64,000 nt of DNA from Pelosinus fermentans (GTDB lineage: Bacteria > Bacillota > Negativicutes > DSM-13327). The stretch is from assembly GCA_002434245.1 (NCBI GenBank), contig DJJR01000069.1, positions 1 through 64,000 on the forward strand. Reading direction: 5' to 3'. Of this stretch, positions 43,991 through 52,073 are shown piece after piece. The notes under the pieces were generated by a model. The model saw only the letters and a program-made list of their open reading frames with translations, ran no database searches and was not told the origin of the DNA. Position 1 is the first letter of the stretch. Each line of letters starts with the position of its first letter. The position numbers were made by a program, and so were the translations under genes.

Positions 43991-45028
43991 TTATTCGTTG
44001 GGCAGTAATACAACTTTTATGGCCTCACCAGATTTAGTTAGCTGAATACCCTCATTCATTTTACTTAGCGGCAAAATATGTGTTATAAACTTGTCTGTGG
44101 GGAATCTATTTGATATTGCCAATTCAAATGCCTTTTGTACCTGAACACTATTTGCTCCATAATGACCATAAAGCCACAGATTATTGTAATGAATATAGTT
44201 AGTGTCAATTTCTGCCATTGATCCCTTCGCGACACCACCGAATAGTACAACAATTCCGCCTTTTCTGGCCATGAAGATACTTTGTGCTTGCGCAGCTGTG
44301 GAAGGGTTGGCAGAAATCACTTTATCAGCGCCTTTGCCGTCAGTAATTCTTTTGACAGCTTCAATAGGATCTTCTTTCCTGCTATTGATCGTATAATCCA
44401 CACCAAATTTTTTTGCCAACTCCAAACGATAATCATTTATTTCAACCATAATTACGGTTTTGGCGCCTCGTAATTTAGCCAACTGGGAATGAAAACATCC
44501 GATTGGTCCTGCCCCAATAATTACAATGGTATCACCAAACGTAATGCCGACATTTTCTTGACAGGCATATACGGATGATAATGGCTCGCCTAAGGTTGCA
44601 CTTTCAAAACTGACATTCTCAGGAATCATAAAAACAGCATCTCGTTCTATTTGCTGCTTTGTTATGGCAATATAATCAGCAAATCCACCTTGCCTATCTG
44701 TATAATTACCAGGATTCTCACAATTCTCACTGTGACCGCTTCGGCATGCTTCACATGTAAGACAATGCTCAACCGGATAAACATAGATTCGATCGCCAAC
44801 TTTATAACGAGTAACACCAACATCAACTTCAGTTACGGTTCCCACGATTTCATGTCCATAAATATGTGGATAGTTACCCTTGCGTGAATCCGTTGTAAGG
44901 TTTCTTATATCCGAACCGCATAGACCAATTGCCATTACTTTCAGCAATAAACCACCTTGTGGGCAATCGGGTTTTTCTGTTTCTTCCACTCTAATATCAT
45001 TAGGTCCGTACATAACAGCTGCTTTCAT
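43991..45028 (-). CDS. Zinc-dependent polyol-phosphate dehydrogenase (GatD-like)
   Basis: Medium-chain dehydrogenase of 345 residues. Catalytic zinc site begins with GLCGSD and GHEIVGTV; the structural zinc site is the four-Cys block CLTCEACRSGHSENC; the Rossmann motif is IIGAGPIGCFHSQLA. It should oxidise the polyol phosphate brought in by the PTS to a ketose phosphate with NAD. The family includes galactitol-1-phosphate and sorbitol dehydrogenases. It lies between the aldolase and EIIB genes. Confidence 0.87.
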   Translation of the reverse strand: MKAAVMYGPNDIRVEETEKPDCPQGGLLLKVMAIGLCGSDIRNLTTDSRKGNYPHIYGHEIVGTVTEVDVGVTRYKVGDRIYVYPVEHCLTCEACRSGHSENCENPGNYTDRQGGFADYIAITKQQIERDAVFMIPENVSFESATLGEPLSSVYACQENVGITFGDTIVIIGAGPIGCFHSQLAKLRGAKTVIMVEINDYRLELAKKFGVDYTINSRKEDPIEAVKRITDGKGADKVISANPSTAAQAQSIFMARKGGIVVLFGGVAKGSMAEIDTNYIHYNNLWLYGHYGANSVQVQKAFELAISNRFPTDKFITHILPLSKMNEGIQLTKSGEAIKVVLLPNE

Positions 45029-45058
45029 AATATATCCTTCCTTCTCATCAAATTGCTT

Positions 45059-45721
45059 TTATTTATGACCAGTTTGCTTCCTTCCTGGATGATTGTTGCC
45101 CAGTTGCTCCCATTGTTCTGTTGGAATATCACTGATTTCGCCAACCGTTTTTGCCATCATGTAAATTTTCAACACTTCTTCAGCGGCTTCCAGAATACTT
45201 ACTGCATTTTCCATCGTTTTGCCAACACAAACACAGCCATGATTCGCTAATAAAACAAGTTCGTGTTCTTTCATTGCGTCTTCAATTCCATCTGCAATAT
45301 GCGTTGTACCTGGTTCTCCATATGGCAAACAGGGAATATCTCCAAAAATCAGACCAAAGGTTGTCGAGCACCTGATCGCTATGCTTTTATTGCAATACGC
45401 ATATGCTGTTAGATATGGCGCGTGGGCATGTACTACAGCATTACAATCAGGACGTGCACGCAAAGCCGCTTCATGCAGCAGATATTCACTTGATCTTTTT
45501 AATGTCCCACCAATTTGACTGCCATCTTTCATAACAGCAATCATATCTTCTGTAAGAAACGTTTTTCTAGTGCCGGATGGAGTAATGTAAAGTTCCCCTG
45601 CTGTTCTGTCTAATATTGATAGATTTCCTTCAAGAGAGTTTACCAGACCCTTGCCTTCTAAAAGTCTTGCATACTGAATAATTTCTTTTTTCAGACTATT
45701 CGAAGCATCATTCATATCCAT
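45059..45721 (-). CDS. Class II aldolase (L-fuculose-1-phosphate aldolase family)
   Basis: A 220-residue zinc aldolase/adducin-fold protein. Zinc-binding histidines are visible in VVHAHAPYLTAY and the later LANHGCVCVG. This family cleaves ketose-1-phosphates to dihydroxyacetone phosphate and an aldehyde. As first gene of the operon it suggests a kinase-free route: PTS uptake gives polyol phosphate, the dehydrogenase makes a ketose phosphate, and this enzyme splits it. The sugar is not known. AGGAGG precedes the ATG. Confidence 0.85.
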   Translation of the reverse strand: MDMNDASNSLKKEIIQYARLLEGKGLVNSLEGNLSILDRTAGELYITPSGTRKTFLTEDMIAVMKDGSQIGGTLKRSSEYLLHEAALRARPDCNAVVHAHAPYLTAYAYCNKSIAIRCSTTFGLIFGDIPCLPYGEPGTTHIADGIEDAMKEHELVLLANHGCVCVGKTMENAVSILEAAEEVLKIYMMAKTVGEISDIPTEQWEQLGNNHPGRKQTGHK

Positions 45722-45764
45722 ACCTCCTATCAGTGATAAGCATTCATGAATTACTTATGTCCTT

Positions 45765-45793
45765 ATTATAGTAAACAGTATCGTAGCTAACAA
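45765..45793 (-). promoter_or_regulatory. Promoter of the polyol PTS operon
   Basis: On the minus strand TTGTTA (45793-45788), a 17-base spacer and TATAAT (45770-45765) lie about 45 bases before the aldolase start. A good sigma-A match, arguing against a sigma-54 promoter. Confidence 0.65.
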
Positions 45794-46041
45794 GAACAAG
45801 CTATTGTAGAATGATTTGCAGAGAATTTTACTTAGTATAAACTCACGACTCTTTTTAAGAGCTATATTTATCTTTCTCATCCAACAATTCTCATCACTGG
45901 CAATATAACGAACCCGTAAAAGAACTAGGGGTATCGCCAACATTGTTAATATAAAAATCTGAGAGCTTTAAAACCATGCTCTGCCATCACTGAATGCCGG
46001 AAATGGCTGCTACCTTGAATTAAATAAGCCCACTTTCCTTC

Positions 46042-46089
46042 TTGACATTTTCCTTTGGATATTATACATTGATTATGAAATATATTTCA
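46042..46089 (+). promoter_or_regulatory. Promoter and palindromic operator of the DUF134 gene
   Basis: TTGACA (46042-46047), 17-base spacer, TACATT (46065-46070), then the perfect palindrome TGAAATATATTTCA (46076-46089) over the expected start site. The same palindrome, extended, occurs at 46991-47010. The placement suits a repressor site, most simply for the DUF134 protein itself. Confidence 0.65.
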
Positions 46090-46107
46090 CAATTAGAAAG
46101 GAGTACT

Positions 46108-46542
46108 ATGGGTCGTCCACATAAAGAACGCCGAGTTGAACAATTACCTCCTACCACTCACTATAAACCTGTAGGGATTCCCCTGCGCGACATTGAGGAA
46201 GTCATATTAACCATTGAAGAAATGGAGGCTATCCGTCTAGCAGATATCGAACAACTAGATCAAGCATCAGCCGCTGCCCGCATGGAAGTATCACGGCCCA
46301 CTTTTCACCGAATTGTCAATAGTGCTCATCAAAAAATAGCTGCTGCCTTGTGGCAGGGACATGCGTTACGGGTAGATGGTGGTAACTTTCGTATCGCTCA
46401 CCGATTTCAAGCAGATCCGCGTCATTGTATTTGCCATACTTGTGGTCACAAATGGTCCTTACCCCACGGTACCGGACAACGTTGCCATGATTTATCCTGC
46501 CCTCAATGTCAAGCTTCCACTGTTAGCCGTGACGATCGCTAA
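46108..46542 (+). CDS. DUF134 (UPF0251) family DNA-binding protein
   Basis: A 144-residue protein with the family core MGRPHKERR, then helix-turn-helix LDQASAAARMEVSRPTFHRIV, and a C-terminal zinc-ribbon-like part (CICHTCGHKW and CHDLSCPQCQ). AAAGGAG precedes ATG 46108. DUF134 proteins accompany NifX/Mrp-type clusters in anaerobes and are presumed regulators. The palindrome at 46076-46089 and its half sites after the gene suggest autoregulation and control of the genes that follow. Confidence 0.88.
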   Translation: MGRPHKERRVEQLPPTTHYKPVGIPLRDIEEVILTIEEMEAIRLADIEQLDQASAAARMEVSRPTFHRIVNSAHQKIAAALWQGHALRVDGGNFRIAHRFQADPRHCICHTCGHKWSLPHGTGQRCHDLSCPQCQASTVSRDDR

Positions 46543-46572
46543 GCATATTTCACGTAATGATGAAATATGCTT
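46541..46572. repeat. Inverted repeat carrying the same half sites as the DUF134 operators
   Basis: Arms 46541-46552 and 46561-46572 are perfect 12-base inverted copies (AAGCATATTTCA type) with an 8-base loop, overlapping the DUF134 stop codon. The TGAAATAT half site is shared with 46076-46089 and 46991-47010. It may be a spaced operator or a hairpin in the message. Confidence 0.5.
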
Positions 46573-46607
46573 CAAGTAAGTAATTATAATAAGGGGGTAT
46601 TGATACA

Positions 46608-46966
46608 GTGATTGATCATTTTATGTCACCCCGCAATGCATGACAAATGCCAGATGCTGATGGAATCGGAACCATAGGTGAACCAGACTGCGGCGACCAT
46701 TGCATGATGTTTATTAAGGTTCGGGAAGAAATCATTCACGAGATCAGTTTTCTTATTTTCGGTTGTGACGCCGCAGTTGCCTCTGGCAGCATGACAACAG
46801 TGCTGGCAAAAGGAAAAAGTATTAAAGAAGCTCTAGAGCTTACGGAACAAGACATTATTAATGCTCTGGATGGCTTACCCGAAGTGAACAACACTGTTCT
46901 AATTTGGGCGTGGCTGCTTTACAAGCGGCCATCAAAGATTATCTAGCAAAACAGGGAGAAAGTTAG
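46608..46966 (+). pseudogene. Broken NifU/IscU-like scaffold gene
   Basis: GTG 46608 follows AAGGGGGT and starts IDHFMSPRNA, then an in-frame TGA. Reading on, PDADGIGTIGEPDCGDHC is the NifU/IscU N-terminal domain with its first cluster Cys, and FGCDAAVASGSM holds the second. Near 46890 one base is missing; the other frame then gives HCSNLGVAALQAAIKDYL, the usual family end with its third Cys, stopping at 46966. All three cluster cysteines survive across the frames, so decay is recent, or the lesions are sequence errors. It is the second gene of the ORP-like cluster. Confidence 0.8.
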
Positions 46967-46990
46967 GTTAAATAACTTTTTTTAGCCTAG

Positions 46991-47010
46991 TTATGAAATA
47001 TATTTCATAA
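46991..47010. promoter_or_regulatory. Perfect 20-bp palindrome upstream of the DUF5320-like gene
   Basis: TTATGAAATATATTTCATAA at 46991-47010 is fully self-complementary and contains the 14-base palindrome found in front of the DUF134 gene. Probable operator for the same regulator. Confidence 0.65.
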
Positions 47011-47032
47011 CTTCCAAAAGGAGGTGAATACT

Positions 47033-47245
47033 ATGCCAAGAAGAGATGGAACTGGTCCGTTGGGTAATGGACCAATGGGCCTTGGTCGCGGCAATTGCCA
47101 AGGTACATTTTTAGGATGCAATATGCGAAGATTTTTGGGTTTTGGCAGTAATAATACTATGAACCAAAAATCTTTAGAAGTTCAGGCAACTCACCTAGCT
47201 GCTAGCCTACGGAACATAGCCAAACAGAACCGTAAATCCGAGTAA
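47033..47245 (+). CDS. Small DUF5320-like Gly/Arg-rich protein
   Basis: A 70-residue protein opening PRRDGTGPLGNGPMGLGRG, the signature of small DUF5320-type proteins found beside NifX and Mrp genes in anaerobes, with two Cys (in NCQGTFLGCN). AAAGGAGGTG precedes ATG 47033. It has no known activity; a metal-cluster assembly or delivery role is inferred from its constant genomic company. It lies just after the 20-bp palindrome. Confidence 0.75.
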   Translation: MPRRDGTGPLGNGPMGLGRGNCQGTFLGCNMRRFLGFGSNNTMNQKSLEVQATHLAASLRNIAKQNRKSE

Positions 47246-47365
47246 TTCTATAATAAGTTGATTCTTCGCTGTATTATGGATCAAAAGATATCACCACATC
47301 TGTAAATTTGCCTGTTTCCCAGGCAAGAGTAATCTCAATTTAGCTATACCAAAGGAGGAGTCCAT

Positions 47366-48217
47366 GTGCTTATCAGTATTGCCAGTGGCAAGGGTGGAAC
47401 AGGTAAAACTACGCTAGCCCTATTACTCGCCTCCATTCATTCAGATATCACCCTGATTGACTGCGACGTGGAAGAACCAAACTGTCATTTGTTTCTCAAA
47501 CCAGAATGGCAAGACCAAGGGCAAGAAGTTGCGGTCATGATACCACAGATTAATATAGAATTGTGTAATGGATGCGAAACTTGTTCAACTGTCTGCCTAT
47601 TTAATGCCATTGCAATTTCTGGCGGAGCAGCCCTATTATTTAACGAATTATGTCACAGTTGCGGAGGTTGCATTCTAGCTTGTCAACAAGGTGCCATTAC
47701 AGAAGATAAGAAACTTATTGGCACCATCACGACTGGAACTTCACCAATCTTTCCTACTATTCAATTCCTAAGTGGCTCATTAGATATCGGCACCCCCAGT
47801 GCTGTGCCTCTTATCAAAGCCATAAAAGAAAAAGTCTCTCGTCTTGCGGGTGATATCCTACTTGATTGTCCGCCTGGTACCTCCTGCTCTATGGTTACTG
47901 CCGTCAAAGATAGTGACTTTTGCATTCTGGTCACGGAACCCACCCCCTTTGGCAAGCACGATCTGGAATTGGCAATGAATATTACCCATCTGCTCAACAT
48001 ACCTACAGGTGTTGTTATTAATAAAAGTGATGAAAATATTGGCGATGAAAGCATTGAATCTTTGTGCCGCAGTCGCCAAATTCCAGTATTGGCAAAAATA
48101 CCACACAGTTTTTCCTTTGCCAAAGAATATGCCGCCGGTTTCATACCCGATGAATTTCAAGCTGTCGCCGCTACTATCTGGCGTCAACTAGATGCCGAAA
48201 GGAGTGAGGGTATATGA
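47366..48217 (+). CDS. MinD/ParA-type ATPase with ferredoxin insert (first)
   Basis: A 283-residue P-loop ATPase (deviant Walker A SGKGGTGKTT, LIDCDVEEPN, LLDCPPGTSCSM) with two 4Fe-4S motifs inserted after residue ~65 (CNGCETCSTVC, CHSCGGCILAC). GTG start after AAAGGAGG. It overlaps the next gene by four bases, so the two are coupled and probably form a heterodimer. Paired ferredoxin-MinD ATPases are a hallmark of the ORP complex loci of Desulfovibrio and of other Fe-S/heterometal loci. Confidence 0.88.
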   Translation: MLISIASGKGGTGKTTLALLLASIHSDITLIDCDVEEPNCHLFLKPEWQDQGQEVAVMIPQINIELCNGCETCSTVCLFNAIAISGGAALLFNELCHSCGGCILACQQGAITEDKKLIGTITTGTSPIFPTIQFLSGSLDIGTPSAVPLIKAIKEKVSRLAGDILLDCPPGTSCSMVTAVKDSDFCILVTEPTPFGKHDLELAMNITHLLNIPTGVVINKSDENIGDESIESLCRSRQIPVLAKIPHSFSFAKEYAAGFIPDEFQAVAATIWRQLDAERSEGI

Positions 48218-49131
48218 AAGAATTAGTCATTGTCAGCGGCAAAGGTGGTACTGGCAAAACTAGCATCAGTGCTGCTCTCGCCTATCTGTCGCCACAAAAG
48301 CTGATAGTAGACTGTGACGTAGATGCCGCTAACCTTCACTTAATCAGCGGTGCCATCATCCGTGAAACCCATGAATTTAAAGCTGGTTTTGAACCAAATA
48401 TTGATGAAAACAAATGCACCTCTTGCGGCCAATGTACTGACTTATGTCGTTTTGGGGCCATTACCGCGGGTGTCATCACTACACCCCTAAATTGTGAGGG
48501 ATGCGGCGTATGTGCCTTCAATTGCCCTGAACATGCTATTTCCATGCTGGAAAAACAAGCTGGTCATTGGTTTTTAGCTGATACTCATTTGGGTCAGTTA
48601 ATCTATGCTGAACTAGGTCTATCGGTGGAGAACTCAGGAAAACTGGTTAGTAAAGTACGACAAGAAGGCAAAAAAATTGCAAAAGCTAAGAAATTCCCTC
48701 TCATGATCACGGATGGTCCTCCAGGTATCGGTTGCCCAGCTATCGCCGCCTTATCGGGTGCCAGTTTAGCACTGGCTGTGGTAGAACCCTCCTTATCCAG
48801 CATACATGATTTAAAGCGCTTAGTCGATTTAGTTGCCCATTTCAAAATCCCCTTAGCAGTGTGCATCAACAAGAGTACACTGCATCGGGAAAATACCCGA
48901 GAAATTATCGCCTGGTGCCACAGTAAAGCCATTCCTATCATGGGTCAACTTCCCTATAGTGATGCATTTCACACCGCCGTCCAGTCCGGTAAAACCGTGC
49001 TAGAAATGGAAGACGCCACTGTAATAGAAGCGATGACAAAGCTATGGCATAACCTTGCAAAACGTCTAGAGGTTTCCGTAACTGAAAGTAATATTGACTT
49101 TTTTCGGAGAAAACTCAATATTTTTCAGTAA
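48214..49131 (+). CDS. MinD/ParA-type ATPase with ferredoxin insert (second)
   Basis: A 305-residue paralogue of the preceding gene, translationally coupled by a four-base overlap. Walker A SGKGGTGKTS, VDCDVDAAN, ITDGPPGIGCPA, and two 4Fe-4S motifs (CTSCGQCTDLC, CEGCGVCAFNC) are intact. Together the pair likely powers insertion or transfer of a metal cluster. A fragment of a different gene follows directly, suggesting a deletion or rearrangement after this point. Confidence 0.88.
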   Translation: MKELVIVSGKGGTGKTSISAALAYLSPQKLIVDCDVDAANLHLISGAIIRETHEFKAGFEPNIDENKCTSCGQCTDLCRFGAITAGVITTPLNCEGCGVCAFNCPEHAISMLEKQAGHWFLADTHLGQLIYAELGLSVENSGKLVSKVRQEGKKIAKAKKFPLMITDGPPGIGCPAIAALSGASLALAVVEPSLSSIHDLKRLVDLVAHFKIPLAVCINKSTLHRENTREIIAWCHSKAIPIMGQLPYSDAFHTAVQSGKTVLEMEDATVIEAMTKLWHNLAKRLEVSVTESNIDFFRRKLNIFQ

Positions 49132-49178
49132 AAGCTTCTCTATAGGATGAAGTAAACAAAAGCATCCGGAGGTACTCC

Positions 49179-49409
49179 ATTTGGTATTGTTTACACATCC
49201 ACGAAGATCATTTTTATCCAGAAATCATTGACCCTCACACTGGTTTTATTATTTCTAATAGCCAACCCGGTGAATTAGTGCTCACCACCCTTTCTAGAGA
49301 AGCCATGCCCCTTATTCATTATCGTACTGGCGACATGGCTCTATTGGAACATAAACCATGTACCTGCGGCAGAACATCAGCACGGTTAAAACTAGTTACT
49401 GATAAATAA
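49179..49409 (+). pseudogene. C-terminal fragment of a phenylacetate-CoA ligase-like gene
   Basis: A stop-free stretch encodes FYPEIIDPHTG, GELVLTTLSREAMPLIHYRTGD and CTCGRTSARL. These belong to the C-terminal part of PaaK-type AMP-forming ligases (the YRTGD motif is diagnostic). About 77 codons remain of ~430, with no start. It is wedged between the MinD pair and nifX, so it marks a deletion or recombination scar. Confidence 0.75.
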
Positions 49410-49461
49410 GTTGCTTGATTTAGCTAATGATCTATAAGAAACGAAAGTGAGGAAACAGATT

Positions 49462-49830
49462 ATGAAAATTGCCATTACATCTTACGGTGAGGATTGCCAC
49501 GCAGCAATCGACTCTCGATTTGGTCGAGCCGATTTTTTTATGATCTTCGATCAGGAAAAAGACACTTGGGAAAACGTTCCGAACAAACAGAACCTAGAAG
49601 CTTCCCATGGAGCTGGTATCCAAGCCGGTCAAACCATAGCCAAAACTGGAGCTAGCGTACTCATCACGGGGCATGTCGGTCCTAAAGCCTTCAAAGTGTT
49701 AGAAGCAGGGAAAATCGCCATGTATTCCATAGGAGATATGAGTGGTACCATAGAGGATGCGCTAACGGCTTTCCTTGAGGGAAAACTTGCAGTGATCGAC
49801 ATGCCAGGTGCTATGAAGCACGGTAAATAA
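49462..49830 (+). CDS. NifX/NifB-domain (dinitrogenase FeMo-cofactor-like) protein
   Basis: A 122-residue single-domain protein of the NifX/NafY/ORP fold: MKIAITSYGEDCHAAIDSRF at the start, a middle LITGHVGPKAFKVLEAG. This fold carries heterometal clusters, including the Mo-Cu cluster of orange protein. A conserved Cys is present only at the start (DCHAAI). The start at ATG 49462 follows GAGGAA. It lies before the Mrp-NifX fusion, giving two NifX domains in the cluster. Confidence 0.87.
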   Translation: MKIAITSYGEDCHAAIDSRFGRADFFMIFDQEKDTWENVPNKQNLEASHGAGIQAGQTIAKTGASVLITGHVGPKAFKVLEAGKIAMYSIGDMSGTIEDALTAFLEGKLAVIDMPGAMKHGK

Positions 49831-49873
49831 TATACTCTTTTTTACAGCCAAATCAAAGGAGATGGATATTAGA

Positions 49874-51082
49874 ATGTCTTGTAACTCAACTACTACAGAT
49901 CATGATTTTGAAGCACAAAGTCAAAAAATCAATAATTTCTTGCAGAATGTTGACCACAAGATCGTTGTCATGAGTGGCAAAGGCGGCGTTGGGAAAAGTA
50001 CGATTGCCACTAACTTGGCCGTATTTCTTAGCAACCAGGGCTATAAAGTCGGCCTATTGGACGTAGATGTACACGGCCCAAGTGTTGCTAGTCTTTTAGG
50101 ACTTACTGACCTAAAACTAAATATAATTAACAAACGAATACAACCTTATTCTTACACCAATAATTTAAAGGTAATCACTATCCAAGGATTATTAAATCAC
50201 CCCGATGAACCGCTCATCTGGCGAGGTCCAATGAAAATCGGCATTATCCGCCAATTTCTAGGCGATACAGATTGGGGTTCCTTAGATTTCCTCATTATCG
50301 ACAGTCCACCCGGAACTGGCGATGAGCCTTTGACAGTGGCTCAAACAGTAACTGACTGCCAAGCTGTTATCGTAACAACTCCTCAAGAAATTTCGCTGGC
50401 AGATGTACGCAAATCTATTCAGTTCTGTCAAAAGGTAAATATGCCAATTTTAGGCCTAATTGAAAATATGAGTGAATTCGTATGCCCCTCTTGCAATAGC
50501 CTACATGCCATCTTCAAAAGCGGTGGTGGCGAAAAATTGGCAACGGCTGTGAATATTCCATTCCTAGGTCGCCTACCTATTGATCCTAATGTGGTCACTG
50601 CTGGCGATGCTGGTCAATCCATGGATAGTTTGAACAATCCTAGCAAGGAAAAACTGCAATGGATTGTCGATCAAATTATTAATCAACTTCCCAATAAAAA
50701 GAAAGGTGCTGATTCAACTATGAAAATTGCGATTCCATTAGCTGGAGGTAAACTTGCTACCCATTTTGGTCATTGCCAAGACTTCGCCATTATGACTATC
50801 GATAATGGTAACGTTATCAAACATGAAACTTTGACCCCGCCTCCTCATGCTCCTGGTGTCATTCCTAACTGGGTGGCTGATCTAGGATGTACTGACATTT
50901 TAGTCGGAGGCATGGGTGAAGCGGCCCAGGTCATTTTAAAAGAACGTGGCGTAAAAGTCTCGTGTGGTGCCCCATCGGATACTCCTGAAAAATTGCTTGC
51001 CCTCTATCTGCGCGGCGAACTTGTCGACTCTGGCAACGCCTGCGACCATGACGCTCACGGTCATGACTGCGGCAGTCACTAA
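49874..51082 (+). CDS. Mrp/NBP35-type Fe-S ATPase fused to a NifX domain
   Basis: A 402-residue fusion. Residues ~1-270 are an Mrp/ApbC Fe-S carrier ATPase (SGKGGVGKST, DVDVHGPS, DSPPGTGDEPL, and the cluster-binding CPSC). From about residue 280 (MKIAIPLAGGKLATHFGHC) a NifX domain follows. The last 15 residues (DHDAHGHDCGSH) are His/Cys-rich and could bind metal. The start at 49874 is preferred over 49862, which overlaps the AAGGAG site. ATPase and cluster carrier in one chain implies the NifX domain is the immediate acceptor. Confidence 0.87.
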   Translation: MSCNSTTTDHDFEAQSQKINNFLQNVDHKIVVMSGKGGVGKSTIATNLAVFLSNQGYKVGLLDVDVHGPSVASLLGLTDLKLNIINKRIQPYSYTNNLKVITIQGLLNHPDEPLIWRGPMKIGIIRQFLGDTDWGSLDFLIIDSPPGTGDEPLTVAQTVTDCQAVIVTTPQEISLADVRKSIQFCQKVNMPILGLIENMSEFVCPSCNSLHAIFKSGGGEKLATAVNIPFLGRLPIDPNVVTAGDAGQSMDSLNNPSKEKLQWIVDQIINQLPNKKKGADSTMKIAIPLAGGKLATHFGHCQDFAIMTIDNGNVIKHETLTPPPHAPGVIPNWVADLGCTDILVGGMGEAAQVILKERGVKVSCGAPSDTPEKLLALYLRGELVDSGNACDHDAHGHDCGSH

Positions 51083-51096
51083 GTAAGTCTTTCAGA

Positions 51097-51131
51097 CGCA
51101 TCTAGAACGATATTCCATCATTCTAGATGCG
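51097..51131. terminator. Terminator after the Mrp-NifX gene
   Basis: A perfect 11-bp stem (51097-51107 with 51121-51131) followed by CCTTTATC, about 15 bases after the stop. It separates the ORP-like cluster from codY. Confidence 0.7.
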
Positions 51132-51216
51132 CCTTTATCTATGAAAACGTAAACTCATCATCATTATATTTTATATTCTATATGACATCATCTAATGAAA
51201 GGCAGGAGAAATTGTT

Positions 51217-51993
51217 ATGAAATCCTTATTAGACCGTACTCGTAAAATCAATAAATTGTTACAAAAATCTGAAAAAGTAGAGTATGTTGAGATGTCTACT
51301 TTGCTGAGTACGGTAATGGGTGCTAATGTATATATTATTAGTAAAGATGGCAAACTACTCGGCTATGCTTGTTTGGATAACTTTGAATGTGATTTGATGC
51401 GTGATAAAGTGCTGTTACCAGGAATCTTTCCAGCGTACTATGTGGAGTGGTTGCTGAGAGTTAATGAGACTTCACCAAACTTAACTCTTAAAGATGGACT
51501 GTGTGCATTTAGTAAGGGAGAGCCATGTCTCTTCAACGATAAGTTTACGACTATTGTACCTATTCATGGTGTAGGTCAACGCATTGGTACTCTAATTGTA
51601 GCTAAGTTCCATACGGAGTTTAATGATGATGATCTTATCTTAGCTGAATATGGAGCTACCGTTGTAGGGATGGAATTTCTAAGGGATCGGAGTGGGAAAA
51701 TTGAAGAAGAAGCTCGTAAAAAAGCAATAGTCCAAGTCGCTATTGGCACCCTTTCTTATTCAGAACTTGAAGCTGTGACACACATCTTAAATGAGTTGGA
51801 TGGCAATGAAGGATTATTGGTAGCGAGCAAAATTGCTGATCATGTAGGTATTACCCGTTCAGTAATTGTAAATGCGTTACGCAAATTTGAAAGTGCTGGA
51901 GTTATTGAATCTCAATCGTTAGGTATGAAGGGAACTTTTATAAAAGTACTGAATGATCGCTTATTTGAAGAATTAAAGAATCTTAAAAACTAA
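51217..51993 (+). CDS. codY: GTP-sensing transcriptional regulator CodY
   Basis: A 258-residue CodY: N-terminal GAF-like branched-chain amino acid domain, linker, and the C-terminal winged helix with [26 protein letters not shown], the near-invariant CodY recognition region. CodY represses amino-acid and overflow genes when GTP and isoleucine/valine are high. The usual location is with hslUV/xerC/flagellar genes; here it stands alone between an ORP-like cluster and a truncated MBL gene. It may be the sole copy or a second one; that cannot be decided from the window. Confidence 0.92.
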   Translation: MKSLLDRTRKINKLLQKSEKVEYVEMSTLLSTVMGANVYIISKDGKLLGYACLDNFECDLMRDKVLLPGIFPAYYVEWLLRVNETSPNLTLKDGLCAFSKGEPCLFNDKFTTIVPIHGVGQRIGTLIVAKFHTEFNDDDLILAEYGATVVGMEFLRDRSGKIEEEARKKAIVQVAIGTLSYSELEAVTHILNELDGNEGLLVASKIADHVGITRSVIVNALRKFESAGVIESQSLGMKGTFIKVLNDRLFEELKNLKN

Positions 51994-52073
51994 TAGAATT
52001 TCTTTAATAAAGATATAGGAATAAGTGCCATTTATTATTGCACTCGTTGCTTACCAAAAGGAGGTCTTACTTT

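Noticed and set aside
46608..46966. TGA at the start of the NifU-like gene as a selenocysteine codon
   Set aside because: A second lesion (frameshift near 46890) is needed as well, and Sec at that position of NifU is not known to me; decay or sequence error is simpler.
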